Of a stretch of 64,000 nucleotides of DNA, positions 1 to 13,343 are shown one piece after another. A program made the position numbers and the translations under genes. Under the pieces are notes generated by a model. It searched no databases. It saw nothing but the letters and a program-made list of their open reading frames with translations, and was not told where the DNA came from. The stretch spans positions 301,600-365,599 of the forward strand of contig NZ_JADIVZ010000004.1 in NCBI RefSeq assembly GCF_015319165.1, given 5' to 3'. The DNA comes from Nocardioides acrostichi (GTDB taxonomy: Bacteria; Actinomycetota; Actinomycetes; Propionibacteriales; Nocardioidaceae). Positions within the stretch are counted from its first letter, which is position 1. The number at the start of each line of letters is the position of its first letter.

Positions 1-699
1 CGCATCGCGCCCACCGCCGCTGCCGATCTCGAGCACCCGGCCGCTGGTCCCCACGGCCTCGGCGAATGTGGCGACGGCATCCCCCACCGCGTCGTCGACC
101 TCGAAACTGGCCGCCGCGTACGCCCGCGCGGAGCGGTCGTAGGCGCACACGGTGGCGCGCTGCGCGGCAGCACGCACGTCCCAGCGGTGGTGCACCTCGT
201 CGTGCAGGTGGTAGCGGGCCAGGCTCTCGAGGGTGAAGGTGCTGCCGTTGGAGCGCCGGGAGGGCCGGGCCCAGAGGTCGTCGTCGAGGGGGTCGAGCTC
301 GTCGTAGACCGCCGCCACGTCACGCGCCGCAGAGGCCAGCTCCTCGACGACCACGGAGGCCGTCTGCTCGCCGTAGCGCTCCTCGACGGCCGCGGCGTCT
401 TGGTCCCAGTTCGCGAACAGCGGATCGTGCTCGGCCAGCACGAGGCGCACCCGCTCGGCGAAGGTGAGGTGCACGTCGCGCACGTGGCAGCCGTACTCCA
501 GCACCGACCACGTTGCCTCGTCAGGACGCCGCCCCGCGTCGTCGACGGCCAGCACGGCGCGCCAGGTGTCGACGCCGGCGAGCACCTCGGTACCCAACTC
601 GGCCCGCCCCACCCGGGCGGCGTCGAAGCCGCAGTCGGGACAGGGCCGCTCCAGCACCCAGGTCCAGTCCTTGACGTCGGGCTCGAACGTGCCGTTCAC
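1..699 (-). CDS. DinB-like / SAM methyltransferase fusion (C-terminus cut by window edge)
   Basis: The frame starts with GTG at 699, overlapping the stop of the upstream permease (GTGA), and runs off the window after 233 residues. The N-terminal ~200 residues look like a DinB/maleylpyruvate-isomerase-like helical bundle: a CPDCGFD motif, then EYGCHVRDVH near the first helix and a second histidine-rich stretch, HLHDEVHHRW; these histidines are plausible metal ligands. Residues 221-233 (VLEIGSGGGRDA) are motif I of a class I SAM methyltransferase, so a methyltransferase domain follows outside the window. Coupling to the ABC-2 genes suggests co-transcription. The substrate is not deducible. The fusion call is inferred from motifs; the methyltransferase part rests on only its first motif. 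Confidence 0.7.
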   Translation of the reverse strand, partial: MNGTFEPDVKDWTWVLERPCPDCGFDAARVGRAELGTEVLAGVDTWRAVLAVDDAGRRPDEATWSVLEYGCHVRDVHLTFAERVRLVLAEHDPLFANWDQDAAAVEERYGEQTASVVVEELASAARDVAAVYDELDPLDDDLWARPSRRSNGSTFTLESLARYHLHDEVHHRWDVRAAAQRATVCAYDRSARAYAAASFEVDDAVGDAVATFAEAVGTSGRVLEIGSGGGRDA

Positions 700-1520
700 G
701 TCAGCAGCAACCGGTCGAGTCGGCGTCGGCAGATGTAGAGGCCCACGGCACCCAGCGCCACGAGATACAGCAGAGAGGCTCCCGACGCCCAGGAGACCAT
801 GCCGGTGGTGAGCTCACGACACAGCACGACGCCTCGGTAGAGCGGCGTGACCTCGACGACCCAGCGCAGGGCCCCGGGGTAGGCCGTGACCGGGAAGAAC
901 GTGGCCGAGAAGAGGAACATCGGCAGCGTGGCGAGGGTGACGAACTCGAAGTCCTGCCACGAGCGCATCCAGGTGGTCAGCGCCATGCCGATGCCACCGA
1001 ACGCGAGACCGATCAGCAGCGAGGCCGGGACCACCAGCACCGCCCACCACGAGTGCACCAGGCCCATCGCCACCATGACGAGCAGGAACGCGGTGGAGTA
1101 GATGCCACCGCGCAGCAGCGACCAGGCGAGCTCGCCGCGAGCGACGTCCGAGGTCGTCAGCGGAGTGGCCAACATCTGGTCGTAGAGCTTGTTGTACTTG
1201 AGCTTGAAGAAGAAGTTCATGGTCGCATCGAGCACGGTGCCGTTCATCGCCGAGGCGGCGAGCATGCCGGGTGCGACGAAGGAGGCGTAGCCGATGACCT
1301 CGCCGTTGAACTCGAATCCCGACACGAGCTGACCGACGCCGACGCCGATGGAGAAGAGGTAGAACACCGGCTCCAGGAATCCGGTGAGGAAGATCCACCA
1401 GGCCCGCCGGTAGGCCAGGAAGTTGCGGTAGAGCAGCAGCCGGGTGGCCTCGCCGGCCCCGAGCGAACGGGCCATGGAGCGGGTCACGGAGGTGGTCACG
1501 GAGTGTGTCGCGAAGCTCAT
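696..1520 (-). CDS. ABC-2 type exporter permease (second subunit)
   Basis: A 274-residue membrane protein with about six hydrophobic segments and the ABC-2 fold typical of NodJ/DrrB-like permeases (VAPGMLAASAMNGTVLDATMNFFFK, cut here to the family hallmark near the second helix; PLYRGV near the C-terminus). Start chosen at MSFATHSV because its ATG overlaps the stop of the preceding permease (ATGA at 1517-1522); a longer frame upstream is only an overlap with that gene. It is the third gene of an ATPase-permease-permease operon and its stop overlaps the DinB-methyltransferase start. It probably forms a heterodimeric channel with its neighbour to export a lipid, drug or glycan; the cargo cannot be told from sequence. 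Confidence 0.85.
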   Translation of the reverse strand: MSFATHSVTTSVTRSMARSLGAGEATRLLLYRNFLAYRRAWWIFLTGFLEPVFYLFSIGVGVGQLVSGFEFNGEVIGYASFVAPGMLAASAMNGTVLDATMNFFFKLKYNKLYDQMLATPLTTSDVARGELAWSLLRGGIYSTAFLLVMVAMGLVHSWWAVLVVPASLLIGLAFGGIGMALTTWMRSWQDFEFVTLATLPMFLFSATFFPVTAYPGALRWVVEVTPLYRGVVLCRELTTGMVSWASGASLLYLVALGAVGLYICRRRLDRLLLT

Positions 1521-2356
1521 CAGACCACCATCCTGCGCGTGAGCCGACGCACCGCCCACCACCAGCCGAGCCCTGCGAGCGCGGCGAGGTAGACCACGTG
1601 TACGAGGGCTGTCGTGGGGTCGAGCTCGCCGAGCACGAGCATGCGGGTGAGGTCGACGCCGTGCCACAGCGGCGTCGCCCTCGCCACGGCCTCCAGCGGA
1701 GCATCGAGATTGGCGACCGGGAAGAAGGCGCCGCTGAAGAGGAACATCGGGATCATGCCGAGCCGGAAGACGAGCGAGAACGCGGTCTCATTCATCAGCC
1801 CCGCAGTGAACGCGTAGACGGGTGCGGCGAAAGCCAGCCCCAAGAGCAGCTGCACCGGCAGGGCCGCGAGCACGCCCCACCAGCTCACGTAGACGCCGAA
1901 GCAGGCCGTGACCGCCAAGAACACGACGCTCGCGAGAGCCACCCGCGCCAGCACGAACCCGAGGTTGGCGAGGATCACCTCGGGCACCGACAACGGCGAG
2001 GTGGTCATCGCGAAGTAGGTCTTGTGCCACTTCACGGCACTCATCACCGGGTAGGTGCACTCGCCTACCACGCTGGTCATGGTCTGGGCTGCCAGCATGC
2101 CGGGCACCACGAAGGCCAGGTAGCTGGTGGCGCCCTCGAGCCGGGCCGGGTCACCGTCGATGAAGCCGCCGAGCAGCACGCCCATCGCCAGCACGTAGAG
2201 CAGCGGCGTGACGAACGACGACACGACGCTGGCCTTCCAGGTGCGCCGGTAGACCATGGCCCAGTAGTCGGCCAGCCGCCAGGCCCCGGCCCACACACTG
2301 GTCGGCGCGGTCGGCGCGGTCGGCGCGGTCGGCGCCGGGGACGTCGTGTCGGTCAT
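1520..2356 (-). CDS. ABC-2 type exporter permease (first subunit)
   Basis: A 278-residue permease with about six membrane segments, homologous in layout to the next gene (VVPGMLAAQTMTSVVGE near helix 2, PMFLFSGAFFPV, ATPLWHGVDLTR). The start MTDTTSP lies 8 bases past the ATPase stop. The N-terminus contains a short Ala-Pro-Thr repeat encoded by a 9-base tandem repeat around 2300-2335, probably polymorphic. The paired permeases with one ATPase resemble the NodIJ/DrrAB type of exporters. The substrate is unknown. Confidence 0.85.
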   Translation of the reverse strand: MTDTTSPAPTAPTAPTAPTSVWAGAWRLADYWAMVYRRTWKASVVSSFVTPLLYVLAMGVLLGGFIDGDPARLEGATSYLAFVVPGMLAAQTMTSVVGECTYPVMSAVKWHKTYFAMTTSPLSVPEVILANLGFVLARVALASVVFLAVTACFGVYVSWWGVLAALPVQLLLGLAFAAPVYAFTAGLMNETAFSLVFRLGMIPMFLFSGAFFPVANLDAPLEAVARATPLWHGVDLTRMLVLGELDPTTALVHVVYLAALAGLGWWWAVRRLTRRMVV

Positions 2357-2364
2357 CAGGCGCC

Positions 2365-3291
2365 TCAATCGACCAGGGTCCGGCCGGTGAGCCGCAGGAA
2401 GACGTCTTCGAGCGAGGAGCGCCGCACGAGGGTGGCGGCCGGCTCCAGGCCGCGCTCGTGCACCTTGGCGACGCACTCCTCGCCGTCGTCGGTGTAGAGC
2501 AGCAACCGGTCGGGCAGCACCTCGACACGGTCGGCGAGATCCTCGACCTGCGCGGCCATGGGTGCGTGCGACCCGCCCTCGGGTGGCACCGGGAACCGCA
2601 GCTCGGCCACCTCGCGGGTGGAGTGCTCGGCGATGAGGCTCAGCGGCGAGCCCTCCGCCACGATCAGACCCTTGTCCATCACCACGAGCCGGTCGGTGAG
2701 CTGCTCGGCCTCGTCCATGTAGTGCGTGGTGAGCACGAGCGTCACGCCTTGCTGCTTGAGTGCGAAGAGCCGCTCCCACACCACGTGTCGCGCCTGCGGA
2801 TCGAGCCCGGTGGTGGGCTCGTCGAGCAGCAGGATCTCGGGTCGGTTCACCAACGAGCGGGCGATGGTGAGCCGCCGCTTCATGCCGCCGGAGAGGTCGT
2901 CGACGACTGCGTTCGCCTTCTCGGTGAGCTGCACGAACTCCAACAGCTCGTCGACCCGCGCGCGCACCTCCTTGCGGGGCAGACCGAAGTAGCGCCCGTA
3001 GATGTAGAGGTTCTCGCGCACGGACAGCTCGGTGTCGACGGTGTCGTCTTGCGGGCACACGCCGATGCGGGCACGGATGGCCGGCCCGTCGGTAGCCGGG
3101 TCCATCCCGAGGATGCGCAGCTCGCCTTCGGTGACCGGCGACACGGCGGCGACCATGCGCATCGTCGAGGACTTGCCCGCGCCGTTGGGGCCGAGGAAGC
3201 CGAACGACTCGCCTCGCCGTACGTCGACGTCGATGCCGCGCACCGCCTCGAAGTCGCCGAAGCGCTTGCGCAGGCCGACAGCGCGGATCAT
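2365..3291 (-). CDS. ABC-2 exporter ATP-binding protein, DrrA/NodI-like
   Basis: A 308-residue cytoplasmic ATPase that powers the two permeases encoded immediately downstream. Visible motifs: Walker A GPNGAGKS at residues 34-41, Q-loop Q81, signature LSGGM at 133-137, Walker B LLLDEP at 154-159, and the H-loop in LTTHYMDEAEQL. The C-terminal ~80 residues form the DrrA-type extension ending in LEDVFLRLTGR, which in this family contacts the permease. ATG at 3291 follows GGGGAG; an in-frame GTG eight codons upstream is an alternative start. Family assignment is firm; the cargo (drug, lipid or oligosaccharide) is open. Confidence 0.92.
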   Translation of the reverse strand: MIRAVGLRKRFGDFEAVRGIDVDVRRGESFGFLGPNGAGKSSTMRMVAAVSPVTEGELRILGMDPATDGPAIRARIGVCPQDDTVDTELSVRENLYIYGRYFGLPRKEVRARVDELLEFVQLTEKANAVVDDLSGGMKRRLTIARSLVNRPEILLLDEPTTGLDPQARHVVWERLFALKQQGVTLVLTTHYMDEAEQLTDRLVVMDKGLIVAEGSPLSLIAEHSTREVAELRFPVPPEGGSHAPMAAQVEDLADRVEVLPDRLLLYTDDGEECVAKVHERGLEPAATLVRRSSLEDVFLRLTGRTLVD

Positions 3292-3325
3292 CGACTCCCC
3301 GAGTTTTGCCTCCACCCCCGACACC

Positions 3326-4126
3326 CTAGAAGGTATCGCCGACAACCTGGCCGGTGGCCAGGACGGCGGTGGTGCGCAGCCGTAGCCTGTTCCCGACCAC
3401 GTGGTCGGCCACCAGCACCCGGTAGGCGGTCCGCAGGCGATGCCGCTGTGCATCGTCGAGGCGCGCCACGGTGGTCCCGATGCCGCCGATGCCGGCCGAC
3501 GCGGCTCGCCACAGAGCGTCGCGATCTGCCTCGTAGGTCCACTCCACCGAGTGCGAGGTGACCTCGACCAGACCCGATTCGTGCAGCAGGGAGGCTGTGC
3601 CGGCCACCGTGCGCTCGAAGTCCAGGTGGGCAGGCAGCCGCGGACCGGGCGGACCGTCGATCTCGGCCCGTGCCAGCGCCGCCGCCCACAACCGGGTCTG
3701 GGCACTCGCCTCCGAGGGCCAGATCGCCACGACCACGCGGCCGCCAGGGCGCACCAGACGAGCCAGCTCGGCCACGCCCGCGCGCGGGTCGGGCAGGTGG
3801 TTGACGACGAAGCAAGCGACGACCGCATCGACGACCGCGGAGGCCAGCGGCAGCTCGGGCAGCGCCGCCTCGACCCGGACGGCGCCGGGCGCGTTGCCCG
3901 CGACCAGCGCGAGCATGCCGGGGTCCGGGTCGACCGCGGTCACGTGTGCCCCGGCGTCGACGAGCCGCGCGCTGAGCCGGCCGTCGCCCGCGCCGGCATC
4001 GACCACCCGCTCGCCCGGTCGCACGTCGAGTGCCGCGAGCACGGCGTCGTGCGCGCCCGCGCACAGCACCGCGCACGTATCGGCGTACGCCTGGGCCTGA
4101 CCTGCTGCTCCCCATCCGCCTGCCAC
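3326..4126 (-). CDS. class I SAM-dependent methyltransferase
   Basis: A 266-residue Rossmann-fold methyltransferase. Motif I VVDAGAGDGRLSARL lies at residues 41-55 and the acidic motif II AVDPDPG at 64-70; the post-I region has NHLPDPRAGVAELARLVRPGG, typical of the UbiE/COQ5-like Methyltransf_11 group. The start is taken as GTG at 4126 because the domain begins there and lhr starts 41 bases away on the other strand. It ends 34 bases before the ABC ATPase start, so it may lead that operon. The acceptor substrate is unknown. Confidence 0.85.
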   Translation of the reverse strand: MAGGWGAAGQAQAYADTCAVLCAGAHDAVLAALDVRPGERVVDAGAGDGRLSARLVDAGAHVTAVDPDPGMLALVAGNAPGAVRVEAALPELPLASAVVDAVVACFVVNHLPDPRAGVAELARLVRPGGRVVVAIWPSEASAQTRLWAAALARAEIDGPPGPRLPAHLDFERTVAGTASLLHESGLVEVTSHSVEWTYEADRDALWRAASAGIGGIGTTVARLDDAQRHRLRTAYRVLVADHVVGNRLRLRTTAVLATGQVVGDTF

Positions 4127-4166
4127 CCACCGGAGTCTGGGGCCAGTCGGTGGTCTCGGCCAAGAT

Positions 4167-8831
<4,665 letters not shown>

Positions 8832-8839
8832 CCCAGAGC

Positions 8840-11800
8840 TCACCCGACCGGCGGGCTGTAGACGCCGAGTCCCTCGATCTTGACCTTCTTGTCGCGGATG
8901 GTCTTGATCGTGATCAGACCTGATCGCGGCGTGTCGAAGACCGCGATCTTGCCGTAGGCGCCGTTCTTCTTCGTGGCCCGGTCGAGGTCGATCACCGTCA
9001 GACGCTTGCCATCGAGGAACACCCGCACCTTGCCGAAGCCGGGCTGCTTGGTGACGAACAGCCCCACCTTGGTGGCGTCGGTGACCCGGTAGCTCAGCAG
9101 TTGCCCGCGGTGGGCGGTGACGAGCATCCGGTTGCGGTAGTAGTGCCCGCCCCGGCGCAGCCGCCAGCCGTCGGTCTCCTGGGTGAGGCGGCGTGCCTCG
9201 ACCGGAGTCGCGAAGGTGCGCACGGCAGGCGTCGGGTCGAGGTTGCCGGCGGCGTCACGCGCGGCCACCTCGAAACGGTGCGTGCTCTGGGTGAGCCCCG
9301 TGAAGGTCACCGAGCCACCCGAGCAGTCGGCCGGAGCACCGTCGAAGGTGCACTCGAAGGTGCTGCCGCTCTCGCTCGAGGCGAACCCGAAGGTGATCGA
9401 GTCGGTCCGCAGCGGGAACGAACGCTCCTTGGGCCCGCTGGTGATCGTCGTCTCCGGGGCCGTGGTGTCGGTGTCGCTCACCACGAGCGTCGCATCGTCG
9501 GCGGCGTCGTCACGCTCGAAGCGGCCCCCCACCACGCTGCCGATCGTGTACGTCGTGCTGGCGCCCGAGTGGGGCAGCAGCGCGCCGCAGGCGGCGTGAC
9601 CGTCGGACGCCACCGACGCCGTGCACAGCACGTCGCCGTTGTCGCGGTCCACGAAGTCGACCTTCGCGGTGGTGAGGTCACCGGGGGTGCCGTCGTCCGG
9701 CTGGGCGACCGTGGCCGACAGCGCCACGGGTTGCGGGTTCTGGGTGGCCTCCACGGCGGTGTCGCCGGTGTAGCTCACCGAAGCATCCTCCGGCCGCACC
9801 TCCACCGGCAGGTCGCTGGTGGCGGACTCGACGTCGGGCGCGGTGGCCGTCAGGGTGGCGGTCTGCTGACCGACCGGACCGGTGAGCGGTCCGTCGACGG
9901 AGAAGGTCGCCGTGCCCGGACGCTCACCGGAGGCGCTGGTCGAGACCGGCGTGGCGGTCAGGCCCGGCACCCCGGAGACCTCGAGGCCCAGGTCGGAGCC
10001 GTCGGTCTCGGCGGCCGTCACGGTGACCTGCACGGCCTGGTCGAGCGAGTCGCTGTACTGGCCCGAGGTCTGCTCCGGGCTCGCCGTCACGGCCAAGGAG
10101 GGCGTGATGGCGAAGTCGGCTCGGTTGACGTCGAAGAAGTAGTTACCGACCGCCTCGACCTTGATCCGCGCCTGGTCGGTGTCGACCTGCGGCCACGTCA
10201 CGTCGGCGGAGCCGTCGTTGGGTGTGGATTGCGCCAGCACCGTGTCGAAGCTCTGACCACCATCGGTCGACAGCAGGATCCGCACGTTCTGGGCGTAGGT
10301 GGCGGAGTCGGTGCCGGCGACGTCCCAGGTGATCGTGCCCGGCTGCCCGCCGACCACGTCGAGCTGCGGCTGGCCGCTGTCCGGCGTCGGCTGCGAGGTG
10401 ACGCGGAAGGGGCCCGCCGACCCGAGGGTCAAGGTGGTGTCGTCGTACTGCGTGCCCCCGCCGGTCGCGAACAGGTCGCGCGCCGTGAGCCGGAAGGTCA
10501 ACGAACCGGACGCGAGTCGGTAGGCCGCCGTGGGCAGGAACTCCGAGTAGCAGTCCACGATCGTCGGGTCGACCGGCGCCGTCCCGGCTGTCGGGCAGCT
10601 GCCGGTGGCCGCGTTCGTGTTGTCGGCCAGGATCTGCGCCATGTCGGGGAAGGTGCGCGACGGGTTGCCGTCGGCGAGGTTCTCGCCTTCCGATTCGTAG
10701 GTCAAAGAGTCCTCGAGGGACACATCCGCCCGGGTGCCGAAGACGCGGAACAACGGACCGGTGGTCTTGTTGTTGTCGACCAGCCCGGTGCCCTGGAGCG
10801 GATTGCCGACGTCGTTCTGCTCCCAGAGGTAGAGCAGCGAGTCGCCGTCGGAGTCGGTGCCCGAGCCGGTGAGCGTGAACGGCGTACGCAGCGGGATGGT
10901 CTTGGCGGCCGGAGCCGTGACGCTGGGCGCGTGGTTGGTGGTGACGCTCGCCGTGCCCTGGTTGGTGCCGGGGCCACCGTTGGTCTGCACGCCGACGAAG
11001 GCCTCGACGTCACCGGTGGTCGACGTGACCTGGATCCGGGGGTGATCGGCCGTGCCCGGCCACTGCACGTAGAAGCCACCGTCGTTGAGCTGGAGCTGAC
11101 CGCTGTCGTACCCACCGACGGTGACGTTCGCGCCGGTGAGATCGCGCAGCTTGTTCTGCACCTGCACCTTGTTGTAGCTGGTGCCGCGCACGATGGAGGT
11201 GACCCGCCCCTCGTAGGAGAGGTTGACCGTCTCGCCGTCGGTGTCGAAGTTGCGCAGCGTGATGGTCTGGAACTCCTGGTAGCTCGACGGACTGCCGGTC
11301 ACGTGCTCGGTGAACTCGTCGATCGAGCGCTGGGAGAAGTAGGGGTCGGTGTGCGGCTGGAGGTCGTCGGTGCCGCAGATGCCGGCGTAGGCCATGACCG
11401 AGGAACCGGATCCCGGCTCGACCGACGTGGCGCCGTTGCGGTTGCCGGCGCTGCAGGCGTTCTCGGTGCCGTCGAAGGTGTGGTTGGCACCGAACTGGTG
11501 GCCCATCTCGTGCGCGACGTAGTCGATGGCCATGAAGTCGCCCTCGGGGAACGGCAGACCCGTGCAGCCTGCGGCCTTGTCCTCGCCTCCGACCACGCCG
11601 AGGCCGGCGACGCCGCCGCCGTTGATGCCCAACATGATGTGGCCGATGTCGTAGTCGTCGGCGCCGATCAGCTGACCGATGACGAACTGGTTGCGGGTCA
11701 GCAGTCCGCTGGAGCAGCCGCCCGTGTCGGGATCGAGGTCGTCCGGGTCGTAGCAGGCGTCTACCCCGCACGGCCCGTCGGCGCCCGTCGCCTCCTCGGT

Positions 11801-12688
11801 CGTGGCGAAGTCCAGCTGGTCGGTGCCGTCGACGAGCACGAGGTGGATCGCGAAGTCGTCGTTGTAGATCTGGTTCACCCGGTTCATCAAGATCACCTTC
11901 TCCGCGAGCACGACGTCGGAGGAGGCGGGCTGACCGTCGGTGCCGAAGTAGTCGGCGTAGGCGGGGTCGGTGACCAGCGCCAGCCGGAAGGTGCGTCGGG
12001 TCACCAACGCGTCGGGCGCGGTGCGGGCGGCGCGGGCCGCCTGGCGCAGGTCGGCGGAGCTGACCGCGCCGTCGAGCGCGTCCGTCAACGGCGCCTCCTC
12101 GAGGCCTTGACCGGCGGGCAGCGCCGAGGCCCGGTAGCTGAGGTGCTCGGTCGTGCCGATGGCATCGACGACGGGGTCGAGGTACCAGGTGCCCTCGCCA
12201 CCCTCACCGCGCACCGAGGCGTGCACACCCAGCGGCGAGACGTCGAGGCGGATGCTGCGCGCCGCGCCGTCTGCGGTGCCCAGCTCGTGGCCGGCGTAGG
12301 TGCGGATGTCGGGGTGTGCCTTCTGCAGCCCAGCCTGCATGACGGAGTCCTCGGCGACCACGAACGTGTGCCGCGTGCCCGAGGGGCCCGGGAGCGTGAT
12401 GCGGCTCGTGCCCGTGCTGCCTGGCAGTGCAGCCGCGAGCTGGTCGACGTCGACGTCGAAGGCCGCGTAACGATCGGGTTGCACGCGCAGCGGCCGGCCG
12501 TCGAGCTCGCCACTGCGCGGCAGGGTGAAGTCGTGCAGCCGGTCGAAGGTCCGGGTGTCACTCCCCGGCCCGGGCTCGGCCGCGGTGGCAGACGTGGGCG
12601 CCCCACCGAGTGCGACCAGCGCGGCGGACGCCGCCAGGGTCAGGGATACGACACCACGAGACGCGCACCGCAGCGCAGACACAGTCAT
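8840..12688 (-). CDS. secreted reprolysin-like zinc metalloprotease with Ig-like C-terminal domains
   Basis: A 1282-residue exported protein. Residues 1-37 form a signal peptide ending near ATAAEP. The metzincin catalytic core carries HEMGHQFGANH with zinc ligands H393, H397 and H403 and general base E394, followed by the Met-turn SVMAYAG at 430-436, as in reprolysin-like M12B-type peptidases. Conserved cysteines surround the active site (ACYDPDD, GGCSSG, NACSAG). Residues ~590-1165 contain several beta-sandwich repeats, and the last ~110 residues form a separate basic beta-rich domain. It should degrade extracellular protein; no covalent sorting motif was seen at the C-terminus. It lies downstream of clgR on the same strand with an 87-base gap. 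Confidence 0.88.
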   Translation of the reverse strand: MTVSALRCASRGVVSLTLAASAALVALGGAPTSATAAEPGPGSDTRTFDRLHDFTLPRSGELDGRPLRVQPDRYAAFDVDVDQLAAALPGSTGTSRITLPGPSGTRHTFVVAEDSVMQAGLQKAHPDIRTYAGHELGTADGAARSIRLDVSPLGVHASVRGEGGEGTWYLDPVVDAIGTTEHLSYRASALPAGQGLEEAPLTDALDGAVSSADLRQAARAARTAPDALVTRRTFRLALVTDPAYADYFGTDGQPASSDVVLAEKVILMNRVNQIYNDDFAIHLVLVDGTDQLDFATTEEATGADGPCGVDACYDPDDLDPDTGGCSSGLLTRNQFVIGQLIGADDYDIGHIMLGINGGGVAGLGVVGGEDKAAGCTGLPFPEGDFMAIDYVAHEMGHQFGANHTFDGTENACSAGNRNGATSVEPGSGSSVMAYAGICGTDDLQPHTDPYFSQRSIDEFTEHVTGSPSSYQEFQTITLRNFDTDGETVNLSYEGRVTSIVRGTSYNKVQVQNKLRDLTGANVTVGGYDSGQLQLNDGGFYVQWPGTADHPRIQVTSTTGDVEAFVGVQTNGGPGTNQGTASVTTNHAPSVTAPAAKTIPLRTPFTLTGSGTDSDGDSLLYLWEQNDVGNPLQGTGLVDNNKTTGPLFRVFGTRADVSLEDSLTYESEGENLADGNPSRTFPDMAQILADNTNAATGSCPTAGTAPVDPTIVDCYSEFLPTAAYRLASGSLTFRLTARDLFATGGGTQYDDTTLTLGSAGPFRVTSQPTPDSGQPQLDVVGGQPGTITWDVAGTDSATYAQNVRILLSTDGGQSFDTVLAQSTPNDGSADVTWPQVDTDQARIKVEAVGNYFFDVNRADFAITPSLAVTASPEQTSGQYSDSLDQAVQVTVTAAETDGSDLGLEVSGVPGLTATPVSTSASGERPGTATFSVDGPLTGPVGQQTATLTATAPDVESATSDLPVEVRPEDASVSYTGDTAVEATQNPQPVALSATVAQPDDGTPGDLTTAKVDFVDRDNGDVLCTASVASDGHAACGALLPHSGASTTYTIGSVVGGRFERDDAADDATLVVSDTDTTAPETTITSGPKERSFPLRTDSITFGFASSESGSTFECTFDGAPADCSGGSVTFTGLTQSTHRFEVAARDAAGNLDPTPAVRTFATPVEARRLTQETDGWRLRRGGHYYRNRMLVTAHRGQLLSYRVTDATKVGLFVTKQPGFGKVRVFLDGKRLTVIDLDRATKKNGAYGKIAVFDTPRSGLITIKTIRDKKVKIEGLGVYSPPVG

Positions 12689-12775
12689 GGGGCACAGCCA
12701 ACAGCACGAGGCGGGCCGCGGTCACCCCAAACCTGGAATGTTCACCTGATCGTGTCGTACCGGGGCAGCGAATCC

Positions 12776-13090
12776 TCAGGCGGCCGAGGCCACCGGCGTG
12801 TCGAGAGAGGGATCGCCCGAAGCCAGGGGCATCGGCATGGCGCCGGCCAGCACGGCCTCCTCGACCGCGACGGCGTCGCTCACCGATCGCAGCACCGACG
12901 ACAGCGGCAGGTCGAGGGCCGAGCAGAGCGAGGCCAGCAGCTCGGAGGACGCCTCCTTCTGCCCTCGCTCGATCTCGCTGATGTACCCCAGGCTCACGCG
13001 GGCCTCTTGCGAGAGCTCACGCAGCGTGAGTCCGCGCTCCACACGGTGGGCACGGAGCACGTCGCCCAGCAGACGGCGGAACAGCACCAT
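12776..13090 (-). CDS. clgR: XRE-family transcriptional regulator, ClgR type
   Basis: A 104-residue DNA-binding protein. The helix-turn-helix spans about residues 12-70 with LTLRELSQEARVSLGYISE and ERGQKEASSELL, the pattern of ClgR, which activates clp protease and stress genes in actinobacteria. The start ATG at 13090 is preceded by GGAGG; a longer frame upstream has no family support. In mycobacteria clgR lies beside pgsA and ftsK, and here it is 7 kb away, separated by two large hydrolase genes. The C-terminus is Ala/Val-rich without the typical Clp-degradation tag being certain. Target genes are inferred from the family. Confidence 0.85.
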   Translation of the reverse strand: MVLFRRLLGDVLRAHRVERGLTLRELSQEARVSLGYISEIERGQKEASSELLASLCSALDLPLSSVLRSVSDAVAVEEAVLAGAMPMPLASGDPSLDTPVASAA

Positions 13091-13343
13091 GATGGGCCTC
13101 CTCCCCTTCTGCCACGGACGGGTTGCGACGTCACCGTCGCCGACTGTGGTGCTCAACGCTACCCGAGCCCGCCCTCTTCCCGGGTGAGGACTCCCGGTTC
13201 GTGGACGTTCGTCCGCACCACCCGCGAGCGAAGCGAGCCTGGGGGGTGCGAAAGAGAGGGCGGCGAGCGCAGCGAGCTCCAAGCCCTTCCGAAGCGAAGC
13301 CAGCCCTTCTGGAGCGGAACTTCGAGGCACCGCCGACTACGTT

